Part shown: in pieces, positions 1 through 11,219 of the stretch | How the letters are laid out: every line of letters begins with the position of its first letter | Numbering within the stretch: the stretch's first letter is position 1 | Source of the DNA: Plantago ovata | Taxonomy: Eukaryota > Streptophyta > Magnoliopsida > Lamiales > Plantaginaceae | Assembly: GCA_028274465.1 (NCBI GenBank) | Contig: CM051458.1 | Coordinates: 79,008,085-79,072,084, forward strand | Direction: 5' to 3' | DNA length: 64,000 bases | Notes under the pieces: generated by a model | Told to the model about the DNA's origin: nothing | The model's database searches: none | The model's input: only the letters and a program-made list of their open reading frames with translations | Made by a program: the position numbers and the translations under genes

Positions 1-180
1 ACTAGCAGCAACCCAAACACTGCCAATACAAAAGGATCAGACCAAACCAAGTCTAAAAGGATGGATCAAGGGGCAAAAATCCAACAAACATGGCAGTAGA
101 AACAATTGCAGCAAACCCTTAACAACAGTACGACAAGCAGAGCTTTCAATCAATCGATCGCAACAACCCGAAACCCAACA

Positions 181-2250
181 TTAACACCAACATCCATAAG
201 GAGAATTAAACCAGTCAGTAGTATTGTATCCATAGAGAAATTTTCCTTTCGCTTTCGACCACCTCCAAAGACTAACCTGAATCATTACCACCGTCTCATC
301 GATAGAAAGAGTCTCGTTACTGAAGATGGCTTTGTTTCGAGCTTTCCAGACGCCCCACAGTGTACCTTGCGTTACAACAACCGCAAAATCACTATTCACA
401 TAACCTTTAACTATCCAACCACCTTTTACCAAATCCAATACCGAGCTAACATGACAGAACGGACTTGTAACCAAAATTCTCTATGGATACAAACAGCAAA
501 GCAAACTGACAGTGACAAAACAGATGCAGCGCATCCTCATCATGACAAAACAGATGCAGCGCATCCTCATCATGACAAGAGCACAATTTACAAAGAATAT
601 TACATTCTTCATGGATGATTTTTCGTTTCCTTAAGTTATCGAAGGTAGGCAACCTATTCCAAATTAAATTCCAAACAAAGGTATTTAATTTCAGAGGGAC
701 ACCACCAACCCAAACAACTTTCTTCCACACCACCTGGGAGTTGGACAAGATAGAATTATTTGAGGAAATGAATTGCTCCAGCTGCGCTTTATAGCCGGCA
801 CTCGCAGAATACGAGCAAGCGCTCCCATCGCACCAAATCCAGTCACCATCTGAAGAAACCAAACGCTCCGAGTTAGTTACGATAAGAGTCAAATCTTGGA
901 CAAGCAAATTTTCCCAATGAGACAACTCCCTATACCAATCCCAAAAGACACCATCCCTCACACGCTCCGACACAAAGCAATCTTTATTTCTATCTAAGGC
1001 AAAAAGTCTAGGAAAAACATCTTTTAACAACAACCCTTTACCTAACCAAGGCTCATCCCAAAACCTAGTGCCATACCCCGTCCCGACATTCTTACAAACA
1101 TTATTGAAAAACAAAGGGGACAAAGCAACTTTCAAAATTAAATTCTTCCACCAAAGAGACCACCACGACCTACAAGATTTACCCTCCTTAATTCGCAACA
1201 CATTATCCCACACGCTACCATACTTTGACACAAGGATTTTAACCCAAAGAGAATTAGAATTTTCAAGTAAAGCCCAAACCCATTTTCCTAACAAAGACAA
1301 GTTGAAAAGATGAAGGTTTTTCACCCCTAACCCTCCTAACTCTTTTGAGACACAAACACTATCCCATTTAACCCAAGCAACTTTCCTCGCCCCCCCCAAA
1401 GATCCACCCCAAAGAAAATTCATTTGGAGAGAAGTAAGGTCATGAATGATTGAAGAGGGTGCCATGAAAAAGGATAGATAGTAAAGTAGCAAGGAACCAA
1501 GAACCGATTTTAGTAGGACAATTCTTCCGCCAAAAGGGAGAACTTTGTGCGACCACTTTCCCAATCTATTCTCCAACTTCTCCACCACAACCTTCCACAT
1601 TTTAGTGCCATTCTTATTTTCACCAATAGGCAAACCCAAGTAAGTAAAAGGCAGATTTTCAATTTTACAATTGAGAAAAGAAGCCCGAGTCTCCAACAAC
1701 TCCACATCAATTCAACACCCAATAAGACTACTTTTACCGAAATTTATTTTCAGCCCCGAAATTCCTTCAAAACATCTCAAAACACCCTTAAGAGTCACAA
1801 TATTTTCTTCCAAGGCCTCTCCAAAAAACAAAGTATCATCCGCGAATTGTAAATGGGAGACCTCTACGTTGTTTTGGCCCACTTGGTACGGATAAAAACA
1901 ACCCGAGGAACACGCTTTCTTCATCATCAAACTAAGACCTTCCGCTACGACAAGGAAGAGGAAAGGAGATAAAGGATCACCTTGTCGTAGCCCTCTTTTA
2001 AGATCGAATTCCTTGGTAGGGCTTCCATTAATCAAAACCGAAGAGGAGGCCGTCGAAACACAAGACATGATCCATCTAATCCAAACATCCCCAAAACCTA
2101 ACAATCTCATCATTTTGTCAAGAAACACCCAACTAACCATATCATATGCCTTTGCAAAATTATCTTCAAGGCAAACATTTTCTTCTTCTTCTTTTTTGCC
2201 TCACTAAAGATTTCATTCGCCACTACCACACTATCAAGAATGAGGTTAAG
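181..2250 (-). pseudogene. LINE ORF2 reverse transcriptase C-terminal region, broken
   Basis: The protein would copy LINE RNA into DNA at a nicked target site. From the upstream end I see FAKAYD, the RT block RQGDPLSPFLF, the catalytic FADDT, the GLPIG block after the thumb, and a C-terminal zf-RVT-like region (LKLNTFVWNLIWNRLPT followed by a Cys/His cluster). The frame is broken at least three ways: a frameshift near 2140-2170, an in-frame TGA at 1712-1714 directly after the RT palm, and a frameshift near 470 that separates the last ~95 codons. A 30-bp duplication repeats a ten-residue Cys/His motif. The element cannot be active. Identification as LINE RT is firm; the clade is not resolved. 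Confidence 0.88.
513..572. repeat. Perfect 30-bp tandem duplication inside the LINE ORF
   Basis: Two identical 30-bp units (513-542 and 543-572) lie head to tail. The duplication is in frame on the minus strand and repeats the residues CHDEDALHLF in the C-terminal Cys/His region. A third partial start (TGACAA) follows. Confidence 0.95.
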
Positions 2251-2365
2251 CCAGTATTTCATTGAGGTTAAGTGTAATAAACTGCATTAATGATTTTTGT
2301 TTGGTAAAAAGAAAGGTGATCTTTCCAAAGCAATGCCCGCACTTGGCTAATAAAATTTAAAGTTT

Positions 2366-2438
2366 CATTGAAAATTCAGTATGGTACAGCGCAAGGCTCT
2401 TAGCCTTGTGGTTGTGGGTTTAAGCCCCACGGTGGGCC
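2366..2438 (+). pseudogene. tRNA-Lys(CTT)-like relic
   Basis: From the D-arm onward the sequence follows plant tRNA-Lys(CUU): the anticodon arm with loop CTCTTAG (anticodon CTT kept), the variable region, a T-arm with a GTGGG/CCCAC stem, and GGTGGGC at the 3' side. The 5' acceptor strand is not recognisable, the T-loop reads TTTAAGC instead of TTCGAGC, and the D-loop has an extra base. It is therefore a dead tRNA copy or the head of a tRNA-Lys-derived SINE rather than a working tRNA gene. Confidence 0.7.
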
Positions 2439-2453
2439 TTATTTTATGTCTAT

Positions 2454-2873
2454 GTTAAAATTTCTTGGTATACTTAAATTAAGAAGCATTGTTGCAAATA
2501 TGATCGTCTATATGTCAAAATTTAAATTTTATTGTTGTGTTAAAATTTCTTGTTATGGCTAACTTAAGAATGCACTATTGCGAATATGGATAGTCTATAT
2601 GTCAAAATTTAAATTTTATTTTTACCTTAAAATTTCTTGTTATGCCTAACTTAAGAAGCATCGTTGCGAAAACGGATCGTCTATACGTCAAAATTTAAAA
2701 TTTATTTTTATTTTAAAATTTCTTGTTATACCTGACTTAAGAAGCACCGTTGCGAATACGGATCCTCTATATGTCAAAATTTAAATTTTATTTTTATGTT
2801 AAAATTTCTTGTTATACCTAACTTAAGAAGCACGTACCGTTACGAATACGTATCGTCAATATATCAAAATTGT
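2454..2873. repeat. Tandem array, five copies of an ~86-bp AT-rich unit
   Basis: The landmark TTAAAATTTCTTG recurs at about 2454, 2539, 2626, 2712 and 2798, giving a period of 85-87 bp. Each unit also carries AACTTAAGAAGCA and GTCAAAATTTAAATTTTAT. The array starts ~15 bp after the tRNA-Lys-like relic. I know no family for it. Confidence 0.9.
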
Positions 2874-3079
2874 AAAAAGTTGAATATGGATACGTGGGCG
2901 ATACATTTAACTCTTTCCATTTTCTTTAATATACTTAATATGTATATTTAAAAAAAAATTATTTTAATGAATACTAAAGAACCAAATAGATGAGTAAATG
3001 GTTAAATTCAAAACATAAATATCGCAGAGTAATAAAATAATCAAGTAAACATAAATCCAACAAACATTCAAAGATCCAA

Positions 3080-3206
3080 TAAAATGAGAATCTAAGTGGT
3101 GAATATTCTCCACCCCCTCACTTAACGTCGTGTTTCCCAGCCAGTTATCAAACCAAAACGAATCTAAGACTCCATTCCGAATTTTCCATCTAAAAAAGGA
3201 CTTCAA
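3080..3206 (-). pseudogene. Small LINE-type coding fragment
   Basis: A minus-strand peptide of ~42 residues (RWKIRNG then FWFDNWLGN) matches the region between the RT and the zf-RVT part that is typical of plant LINE ORF2. It is isolated, with no flanking LINE sequence in frame. The rest of 2874-3380 is AT-rich and shows nothing else. Confidence 0.55.
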
Positions 3207-3382
3207 AAGTTTAGTACATTTTACAACTCCTTAACTCAAAAAATGGCCACTTAATTACTTCAACAATTACATTTTGAGACAAATCATTTTTTGAATTGAC
3301 AAAATCCCTTTTCTGAAATTTTGTTCTCCCAACCAAACAAGCCTTATCCTTCAGTTTAAAAAAAATATAAAAAGAAAGAAAG

Positions 3383-3408
3383 AAAAAAAAAAAAAAAAAA
3401 AAAAAAAA
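3383..3408 (+). repeat. 26-bp poly-A run
   Basis: An uninterrupted A run follows an A/G-rich lead-in. It could be the tail of a retroposed sequence on the plus strand, but no element body is recognisable upstream. The following stretch 3409-3872 (AT-rich, no gene) holds nothing I can name. Confidence 0.7.
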
Positions 3409-3872
3409 CAGGCGGAGCAATCTCCCCCATGAATGGCAGAGCTATCCGCTTAAATTTGGTGGAGCTTCAACTCCGCCATTAATGAAGGATCAGAAGCTCC
3501 ACGTTTTTATTTATTTTATTTTTTTTATTTTTTTATTAATGTTTTTAAGTTACGGGTTTGCAAAATCTGAAGAAGGGCAATATAGTAATCTCCACATTTA
3601 ATCAACTCAAAATGGACTTATATGTAATTGATTACAATGTCTTATTCAGTTATTGTTGATTTATAAAGTCCTATTAAAAACTCTAATAGGGTACTAAAAA
3701 TTTATGGACTCTTGCAATTAATTAATAATATTGAAAATAAAATTAATTATGGAGTCTGAAAAGAAATGAGAAGAGAAAACGAAAAGGAGAGAACAAAGGA
3801 GTAACTATTAGAGTGTAGGGGTTGAAATTGGATGGATTTTTTATATGATGTGAGGCTCAACTTGAGTATGAA

Positions 3873-5497
3873 TGTAACGGTACCGGTTTTTAAAAACAAA
3901 CAATTTTCTTGAAAAGAGAAAATCCGAAATAATTTTTAAAGTAACGGTCGGCAATAAATGCCATAATAACATTTGACGCGCACAGCGCTAACAGAATCAA
4001 GTAAATATCCAATAGTAACTTAGAAATCAAATGAATAACAACTATTGAAGACAGTGAAAAGTTTCATCTTCTTATTTTGAAATAAAATCCCAAAGACACC
4101 CCAGACCCTTCTCTCAGTCGCTGGCATCCTACTCGCGTGCATCCTCAGTAATATCTGAAAGGAAGGAATTTTAAAAACAAAGAGAGTGTGAGATAAAGGA
4201 TCTCAGTGAGGTTCTAAGTTAACAAACAGAAAGTAAACAGTTTTTTAAATCAAATCCTTTTCAGCAGATAATATAACAAACAAAACAATAACAGATAACA
4301 GAACAGAAAGACAGAACAGATAAGTCGAAGTCCGTTTGTGCAGCCCGCCTTATTGCTCCTACTCCCAATAGCCCTTATAGCTCCCTCCAGAGGGTATACA
4401 ACTCCGGACAGAAACATAAACCCCCGTGTACTTTGGGGAAACATAACCTACGACCCTAATAGACCTCAGCGACTTATGCCTCGCGTCTAAAAGGGATTAG
4501 ACTAGGCAATAACCAAGCAAACCCGATAGTCCTCTACTACCCAAGCCTACCTAGTTACGACCTAATCGACCAGTCACACAGAAACAGACAGAACAAACAC
4601 AGATACAGAACAAACAGATACGGATAACCAAACACCGAGAAGTGTTCCTGCAGAAAAGTTAATCCATAACAGAGTAGCAATAAACAAAGAAAGTAAATAG
4701 TCATACTTAGGACTTAGTTACTTTTACGCGGAAGCATACGGTAAAACAGTATATATAGTAATAGGTACAGATAGTCACATAGCCTTCCAGTTTTTCGCAA
4801 ATAGATAAGTTTAGGGGTGAACGCTCACCTTAAATAGTGCGAGCAAAAACCACGGAAAGAACAACGAATTACGGGATAACGGCCTGATCACCTCTTGGTA
4901 AACGATACGAATTGGAGCGGAAGGAACACAGAAATCGGAGAAGAACGGGGATAGAAACCGAGCCAGGACGGAGCTGGTTGCCGGAGTGATGAGCCGAAAG
5001 CAAACCGAAGCCGAGCCGGACTAGATCGAACCGGAACAGGGGCGCCGCGGTTTGAGAGGATGGTGAAGAATAAAATTTGAGTGATGGGGTGGAGATGATG
5101 ATTAAAAGATGATGTGAAGATGATAATGGTGAAGAAAACCGAAAAAAATGAAGAGGGAGGAGAATACTATGTTTGCGTGTGGCTGCAAAAGAGAGAAGAG
5201 AGAAAAGAAATGAAAATGAAAGAGGGGGAAAGAAGGAGTTGGTTTTAGGGTTAGAGTAAGAGTACATGGGCCACGTCTTGAAGATTGGGCCATGTGAAAT
5301 GGACCTAGTCAGTCTTGCAAGGCTGAATTACTATCTAGCCTAAGTCGAAAACACAAACGGTCCACTAACAATTCAAGCTTTCAAATACGAATTCGATGAC
5401 GCAGGAAGAGATTTAATTAAATTACCCATATAAAATAAATTACTTAGGTAATTAATTAAATAAAAAAAGAATAGGTAGAAAAAAACAGGATGTTACA
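3873..5497 (-). repeat. 3' LTR of the gag-only gypsy element
   Basis: It is a near-copy of 7738-9368 and ends in the TGTAAC/GTTACA inverted repeat. A TATA-like run (TATATATAGTAATAG near 4750) sits inside. The open frames across 4869-5293 are shared with the other LTR and are low-complexity S/F/L-rich translations, not genes. The block 4320-4640 is unusually well kept between this LTR, its partner and the 46.7-49.3 kb LTR. Confidence 0.92.
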
Positions 5498-5515
5498 CTC
5501 CACCACCCTTAAAAG
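5498..5515 (-). other. Polypurine tract of the gag-only element
   Basis: On the minus strand the bases before the 3' LTR read AAGGGTGGTGGAG. This is a purine-rich stretch directly abutting the LTR start TGTAACATCC, as expected for plus-strand priming. Confidence 0.7.
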
Positions 5516-5845
5516 AAGTTTCGTCCTCGAAACTTAACTAGCGTAAAACTAACGAACGTGGAACGGAGAAACGAAAGTCTTCAACGTCAAACGCCGGATG
5601 AAAGGATAAACTCGCAAGTTAAAAGTTAATAAAAGTCGAAACTAGCTTAAAGGAAACGGAGCCTACCTCTACAACCAAACGCTTCCAAGTAACAAATCTT
5701 CAGTAAGTCGGTACCTAACCTTCAAAAGAATCTATCATAGCAAAAGAAGTGCAGTTCGATAAACAAACACGACTTAGAAGAGGTTTGTCCAAACGTGCGT
5801 ACCTTTTGCCACATTTGTTGATCGAGCCTCATGTCCAACCCTACT

Positions 5846-6883
5846 CTAGACCTTCCCCTTGGTTGATGCACCCTCTCCTTGGTTTTTCGAAACCGTGCGA
5901 CCAGGTCGTCCTTCCTTAATCAGAGAGCGACGCCTCGGACATTCGTTCACCTTATGGTCCTTGCTGCCACAAGCCAAACACCAACCCTTCTTCTTCCAGC
6001 AGTTGTCTTCCTCGTGAGTTGTTCCTCCACATAAAATTACACTTTACGCTAGTTGACTCTCCGGTAATATCATCGAGTTGACGGGGCCGACTTTCCTGCT
6101 GATTGCGAGGACACTTGGATGGAGACGGACAATCCTCGCCACTCACGTGATCAGAACCCTTTTTCCAGATCGATGAGATTCATAGCTCTCAAGCTCTCCT
6201 AATCCGTTCTCCACTTCAGCAGCTCTTTCCACGGCCTTCGCGTAAGTTGACATCTCGATTCCAAACAGGTTGAACTTGATCTTAGGCTTCAATCCTCGCA
6301 CAAAGCACCTCATCTTTTCCATTTCATCATTTTGGAGGTGTGGTACATACTTCAACAATCCCGTGAATTTAAGATCATACTCGGACACCGTCATCTTCCC
6401 TTGCCTCAACTTTTCAAACTCACTAATTCTTCTCATACGGACATTACGGGGAACATACTTGTCCACAAATTCCGTCACAAAATTCTCCCATGTGTGAGGT
6501 TTTCCTTCTCTCCTCCATCGTGCATCAACTGTGACCCACCAACGGCGTGCTAGTCCATCGAGCTGAAACACTGCAAGCTCCACCATTTATGCATCGTTGA
6601 TGTGCAAGATACCGAACAAATCCTCGATGCGCTCAATCCACACTTCAACTTCCCTTGAGTGGGATGATCCTTCAAACCTTTCCGGGTGGAAACGAGAGAA
6701 TCTCTCAGCTATCGCCAACGTTAGAGTTTCTTGATGTGGCATAATTGACGGCGCGATCGCACTTGCTACTTGGCGGGAGGCATTTGAAGTTGCGACCTTC
6801 TGCTGCATCGAGTCTTGTGCAATAGCATCATTGGCGGTGTGGTTGTTGTGGCTGGTAGCACGAGTGTTGTTCGTTGGAGCCAT
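5846..6883 (-). pseudogene. Gypsy-type gag (Retrotrans_gag plus zinc knuckle), broken
   Basis: Gag forms the particle that packages retroelement RNA. From an ATG at 6883 come a low-complexity N terminus, then ERFSRFHPERFEGS, then the Retrotrans_gag core (FQLDGLARRWW, FVDKYVPRNVR, KLRQGKMTVSEYD). The C terminus holds a Cys-His knuckle spaced C-x2-C-x4-H-x4-C (near 5980-5935) preceded by a second knuckle that lacks one Cys. Breaks are an in-frame TAA at 6587-6589 and a shift near 6143 that moves the knuckle to another frame. That last frame ends at a TAG at 5846. No pol follows. The reading as gypsy-type gag is firm; function is lost in this copy. Confidence 0.85.
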
Positions 6884-7723
6884 CCTATCGCAATTAGTCT
6901 AAGGTCAATAATGTCAATTAACGTTCTCGAGTGTAACTATCTTAAGGCGTAAACGTGAACTAAGGCACTAACTTAAGTCAATCTAGTGTGAACGAGTAAG
7001 AGACGCGTGAAAGTAAACAAAATTACCACGGTCTAATTCTAACTGGGGGGATAGCAACTAATCACGTAAATCCTCGAGTGTTTCTAACCTAGCATGCAAG
7101 GCAGACATAAATTGAAGAAGCAATGATAAAGCATAAGTAGCAATTCATATGTTGTAGAAAAGATTCATAAACATAAAGCATGCAATAAAAACGTTCTCTT
7201 ATAGGTGATCAGTCATTTGACCTCGGTTAACACGAATCACTTAAACAGTCGGCCGCCTGCTAGTGATTTCTGTCGACTTTGGTTAAACAATAGATTATTG
7301 AATGACAGAACTAAGCAAGATCATGTATGAACTTCAACAAGTAAAATAAATGCATATATAAGTGTTTAAACCTTAAAGCATGCATCAAATGACATTATAG
7401 TAATTAAACATACTTTTAAACAAATACTCATGCATTTAGATGAAATAATATTATCGCCTTAAAGAAAATGAACAAAGCCGCAATAGGAAGCTTGTGAAAT
7501 TAGTACAAGTTAAACAGAATGAACAGCAAGACAGTTTCGGAAGACGAAAGACAGAACAATGGGACAGTTAACAGACGAACATGACGGTTCAGAGTTAATG
7601 TGGAAGACCAAACTTTAAAAGAGACAGAACGAAGACTACTCGATCTAATCCAGCGACTTGGACCCTCACATGCACCCCAAAGGCCAGAAGAACCTATCCT
7701 AGCAAGCTTGAGTTTGAACTCAA
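6884..7723 (-). other. Untranslated leader of the gag-only element
   Basis: This is the 840 bp between the primer site and the gag start. It has no convincing reading frame. It is A-rich on the plus strand and holds many short repeats of the kind ACAGAAC/AGACAGAAC. Confidence 0.6.
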
Positions 7724-7737
7724 GCTCTGATACCACC
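7724..7737 (-). other. Primer binding site, initiator-Met tRNA type
   Basis: The minus strand reads GGTGGTATCAGAGC directly after the 5' LTR. This contains TGGTATCAGAGC, the standard complement of the 3' end of plant initiator tRNA-Met. It fixes the element's orientation. Confidence 0.9.
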
Positions 7738-9368
7738 TGTAACGGTACCGGTTTTTAAAAACAAACAATTTTCTTGAAAAGAGAAAATCCGAAATAATTT
7801 TAAAGTAACGGTCGGCAATAAATGCCATAATAACATTTGACGCGCACATCGCTAACAGAATCAAGTAAATATCCAATAGTAACTTAGAAATCAAATGAAT
7901 AACAATTATTGAAGATAGTGAAAAGTTTCATCTTCTTATTTTGAAATAAAATCCCAAAGACACCCCAGACCCTTCTCTCAGTCGCTGGCATCCTACTCGC
8001 GTGCATCCTCAGTAATATCTGGAAGGAAGGAATTTTGAAAATAAAGAGAGTGTGAGATAAAGGATCTCAGTGAGGTTCTAAGTTAACAAACAGAAAGTAA
8101 ACAGTTTTTGAAATCAAAATCCTTTTCAGCAGATAATATAACAAACAGAACAATAACAAATAACAGAACAGAAAGACAGAACAGATAAGTCGAAGTCCGT
8201 TGGTACAACCCGCCTTATTGCTCCTACTCCCAATAGCCCTTATAGCTCCCTCCAGAGGGTATACAACTCCGGACAGAAACATAAACCCCCGTGTACTTTG
8301 GGGAAACATAACCTACGACCCTAATAGACCTCAGCGACTTATGCCTCGCGTCTAAAAGGGATTAGACTAGGCAATAACCAAGCAAATCCGATAGTCCTCT
8401 ACTACCCAAGCCTACCTAGTTACGACCTAATCGACCAGTCACACAGAAACAGACAGAACAGATACAGATACAGAACAAACAGATACGGATAACCAAACAC
8501 CAAGAAGTGTTCCTGCAGAAAAGTTAATCCGGAACAGAGTAGCAATAAACAAAGAAAGTAAATAGTCATACTTAGGACTTAGTTACTTTTACGCGGAAGC
8601 ATACGGTAAAACAGTATATATAGTAATAGGTACAGATAGTCACATAGCCTTCCAGTTTTTCGCAAATAGATAAGTTTAGGAATGAACACTCACCTTAAAT
8701 AGTGCGAGCAAAAACCACGGAAAGAACAACGAATTACGGGATAACGGCCTGATCACCTCTTGGTAAACGATACAAATTGGAGCGGAAGGAACACGGAAAT
8801 CGGAGAAGAACGGGGACAGAAACCGAGCCAGGACGGAGCTGGTTGCCGGAGTGACGAGCCGAAAGCAAACCGGAGCCGGGCCGGACTAGATCGAACCGGA
8901 ACAGGGGCGCCGCGGTTTGAGAGGATGGTGATGTTGATGAAGAATAAAATTCGAGTGATGGGGTGGAGATGATGATTAAAAGATGATGTGAAGATGATAA
9001 TGGTGAAGAAAACCGAAAAAAAATGAAGAGGGAGGAGAATACTATGTGTGCGTGTGGCTGCAAAAGAGAGAAGAGAGAAAAGAAATGAAAATGAAAGAGG
9101 GGGAAAGAAGGAGTTGATTTTCGGGTTAGGGTAAGAGTACATGGGCCAGGTCTTGAAGATTGGGCCATGTGAAATGGGCCTAGTCAGTCTTGCAAGGCTG
9201 AATTACTATCTAGCCCAAGTCGAAAACACAAACGGTCCACTAACAATTCAAGCTTTCAAATACAAATTTGATGACGCGGAAAGAGATTTAATTAAATTAC
9301 CCATATAAAATAAATTACTTAGGTAATTAATTAAATAAAAAAAATAGGTAAAAAAATGGGATGTTACA
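7738..9368 (-). repeat. 5' LTR of the gag-only gypsy element
   Basis: It is collinear with 3873-5497, with scattered substitutions and a short insertion near 8930-8940 (an extra GATGTTGAT-like stretch). It begins right after the primer site, so on the minus strand it is the 5' LTR that would drive transcription. Confidence 0.92.
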
Positions 9369-10034
9369 AATGAAACTGTTGGAGATGGTATCAAATCAAA
9401 TAAAAGATAGCTATCCATACATCTGATGTCAATAAAGCTTTCGTGGAACATTAGTCCATCACGATTGGGCTTTCACAGGTAAAGGTCTAAACGGGGATAA
9501 CCATTTTGCTCAATTTAAACTATAATAATTGAACTTAATAAACATAGGGTAGAATTCAGAACAGTAGCCTAGTGGGAAAAAAAATCCAGAGAGCGACATG
9601 TACTGTGCAAAGCTCCAATCGTTAAGCTCCGATTTGAGCTTTGTTAAGTTCCGATTGAGCTTAACACAACTCCAATCGGAGCTGTCAACTCCGGTACCGG
9701 AGTTAGATTTTAAAAAAAAAGTAAAAAGAAAAAAGAGAAAAGAGAGAAAGAAAAGAGAAATTGAAAAAAAAAAAAAGAGTAAAGAATAACACTAAGGGCG
9801 TGTTTGTTTGTTGCTAAACGGAAAAAGGGGAGTGGCCTAAGTCAATGCCAGATTCCGTTTTGGACTAGGTTGTAATTTTGTGAGCAAACTGGGTTTATTT
9901 GAAAATTATGCTCTTAGTGGGGGTGGTAGATGTATGTCTCGTAGATATTGTCAGAGAGGGTAGTTACGTTGTTGTCGAAATAGCTCTAATCGCCAACAAG
10001 GAATTTGCAAACTAATTGGAAAGAAAAGAAAGAA
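9369..10034. other. Intergenic stretch with small inverted repeats
   Basis: No gene is seen. The part 9610-9705 is built from repeated and inverted copies of the motif GCTCCGATT (for example AAGCTCCGATTTGAGCTT), and is followed by an A/G-rich run at 9710-9785. At 9793 a MITE-like start (GGGCGTGTTTGTTTG) appears, but no matching right end was found. Confidence 0.5.
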
Positions 10035-10989
10035 GGGGTTTTCTATTCTCAGGTCGGCTTCGTACCGACCTAAACATAGGTCTTCGTCAGATGATTGCCA
10101 CGTGGCACTTAATCAATCTGATCTGTTCTTTTTGGTTCAAAGCCATCGTATATATAATTTTCGGTACGATATGTTAAATTGTTTTTTTTTTATAATTAAA
10201 AAACCACCAAAAATATGAGTGTCCTATAAAGCCCTTTTTATATAGTTTTTTTTCTTTAATAAAAAAATATATTTTTGAAAAATTCGGCTAGCTAAGAGAT
10301 ATACATTTCTACCCTAATTAATTAATTTTCTTTTTAATCCCATCAATTCCAATATTTAATTAATCACAAATTCAGTAACTCCATTAAACATAACATGAAT
10401 TCTTAGGTGAAAACCCTAGTCCATCAAATTCTTCATCCAACTTGCTCTGAGTTCAGTTTTTAAATATCTTGCTTGATTCCGGGAGTACAACTAATTAGTC
10501 TTAGAATTGGGGAATAACAATGGTTAGAATATTATATTATTTTGGAAGAAAGAGGTGCGATTAAGATGATTGCCGACGGTGATGATTCGATCGGTGTTAA
10601 ATTTCCAGTTTCATGAGATTAAGTCCATTGATGGTTACAAACATTAAGAAAACATGGGGTTTTCTGTAATATAATATGATGTTATGTGATTTTTATGAAT
10701 TGAAGGAATGAAGAAAGAAATTTTTTGACGGTGTTAGAGGATTACTTGAATCAATTTAGTATTCTATGGTGATTAATTATTTTGTAATTTGATTTTTGTT
10801 GATTTTGATTTTAAGTTGGGTAAATTTAAATATATTAATTTAAAGGTAGATGAGTAAAAATATAGTTTTCTAATAAAATTTAATGAATTATAATAAAATG
10901 GATTAGATTGTACATGTACCACGTGGCAATCATCTAGCGGATACCTACGCTTAGGTCGGTACGAAACTGACCTGAGAATAGAAAGCCCC
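10035..10989. mobile_element. Mutator-type MITE, copy 1
   Basis: The termini are inverted repeats: the left reads GGGGTTTTCTATTCTCAGGT and the right is its complement ending GAATAGAAAGCCCC. The TIR continues through CGGCTTCGTACCGACCT, itself a small palindrome. The flanks AAGAAAGAA and AAGAAATAT agree at 7 of 9 positions, fitting a decayed 9-bp target duplication. The interior is AT-rich with no coding potential. A second copy lies at 34824-35481. Confidence 0.85.
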
Positions 10990-11219
10990 AAGAAATATAC
11001 TTAAGATGTGAACATGATTTCTACTTTAATTTATAACTGATTGGGATGGCGTGAGTAAATAGTTCAATGTAGTAATAGATAGTCTCAACTCCACATATCT
11101 AGTAGGAGTATCAACAAAGTGCTAACGCAACTTTACCATGTTACAATTTACTATGTATATGCCATCACCTATATAAGTCTATTATAACACGTACACCAAA
11201 CTTGTTATTGGCTACGTTA

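Larger units (their letters stand above)
1..2255 (-). mobile_element. 5'-truncated LINE (non-LTR) retrotransposon
   Basis: Minus-strand translations across this stretch read as the C-terminal half of a plant L1-type ORF2. Recognisable LINE sequence stops near 2250, where the upstream RT region (ANE followed by a lysine run, then FAKAYD) begins, so the endonuclease and the N-terminal RT are missing. This is the usual 5' truncation of LINEs. The 3' end probably lies beyond base 1, because no poly-T (minus-strand poly-A) is visible at the left edge. Confidence 0.85.
3873..9368 (-). mobile_element. Gag-only Ty3/gypsy-type element (TR-GAG-like)
   Basis: Two direct LTRs of ~1.63 kb flank 2.24 kb of internal DNA. 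The minus-strand order is 5' LTR (7738-9368), iMet-type primer site, leader, gag, purine-rich tract, 3' LTR (3873-5497). The 3' end of gag is followed by only ~350 bp before the 3' LTR, with no trace of protease, RT, RNase H or integrase. LTR ends are TGTAAC/GTTACA. The flanks carry ATGAA on both sides (3868-3872 and 9370-9374), the right copy offset by one A. Mobilisation would need enzymes in trans. Roughly forty LTR differences by eye suggest an element that is not recent. Confidence 0.88.

Noticed and set aside
2366-2438. Functional tRNA-Lys gene
   Set aside because: The 5' acceptor strand does not pair with the 3' end and the T-loop has lost TTCGA.
8734-9168. 144-codon minus-strand frame rich in Ser, Phe and Leu
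   Set aside because: It lies in an LTR, is repeated with shifts in the partner LTR (4869-5293), and has no domain; compositional.
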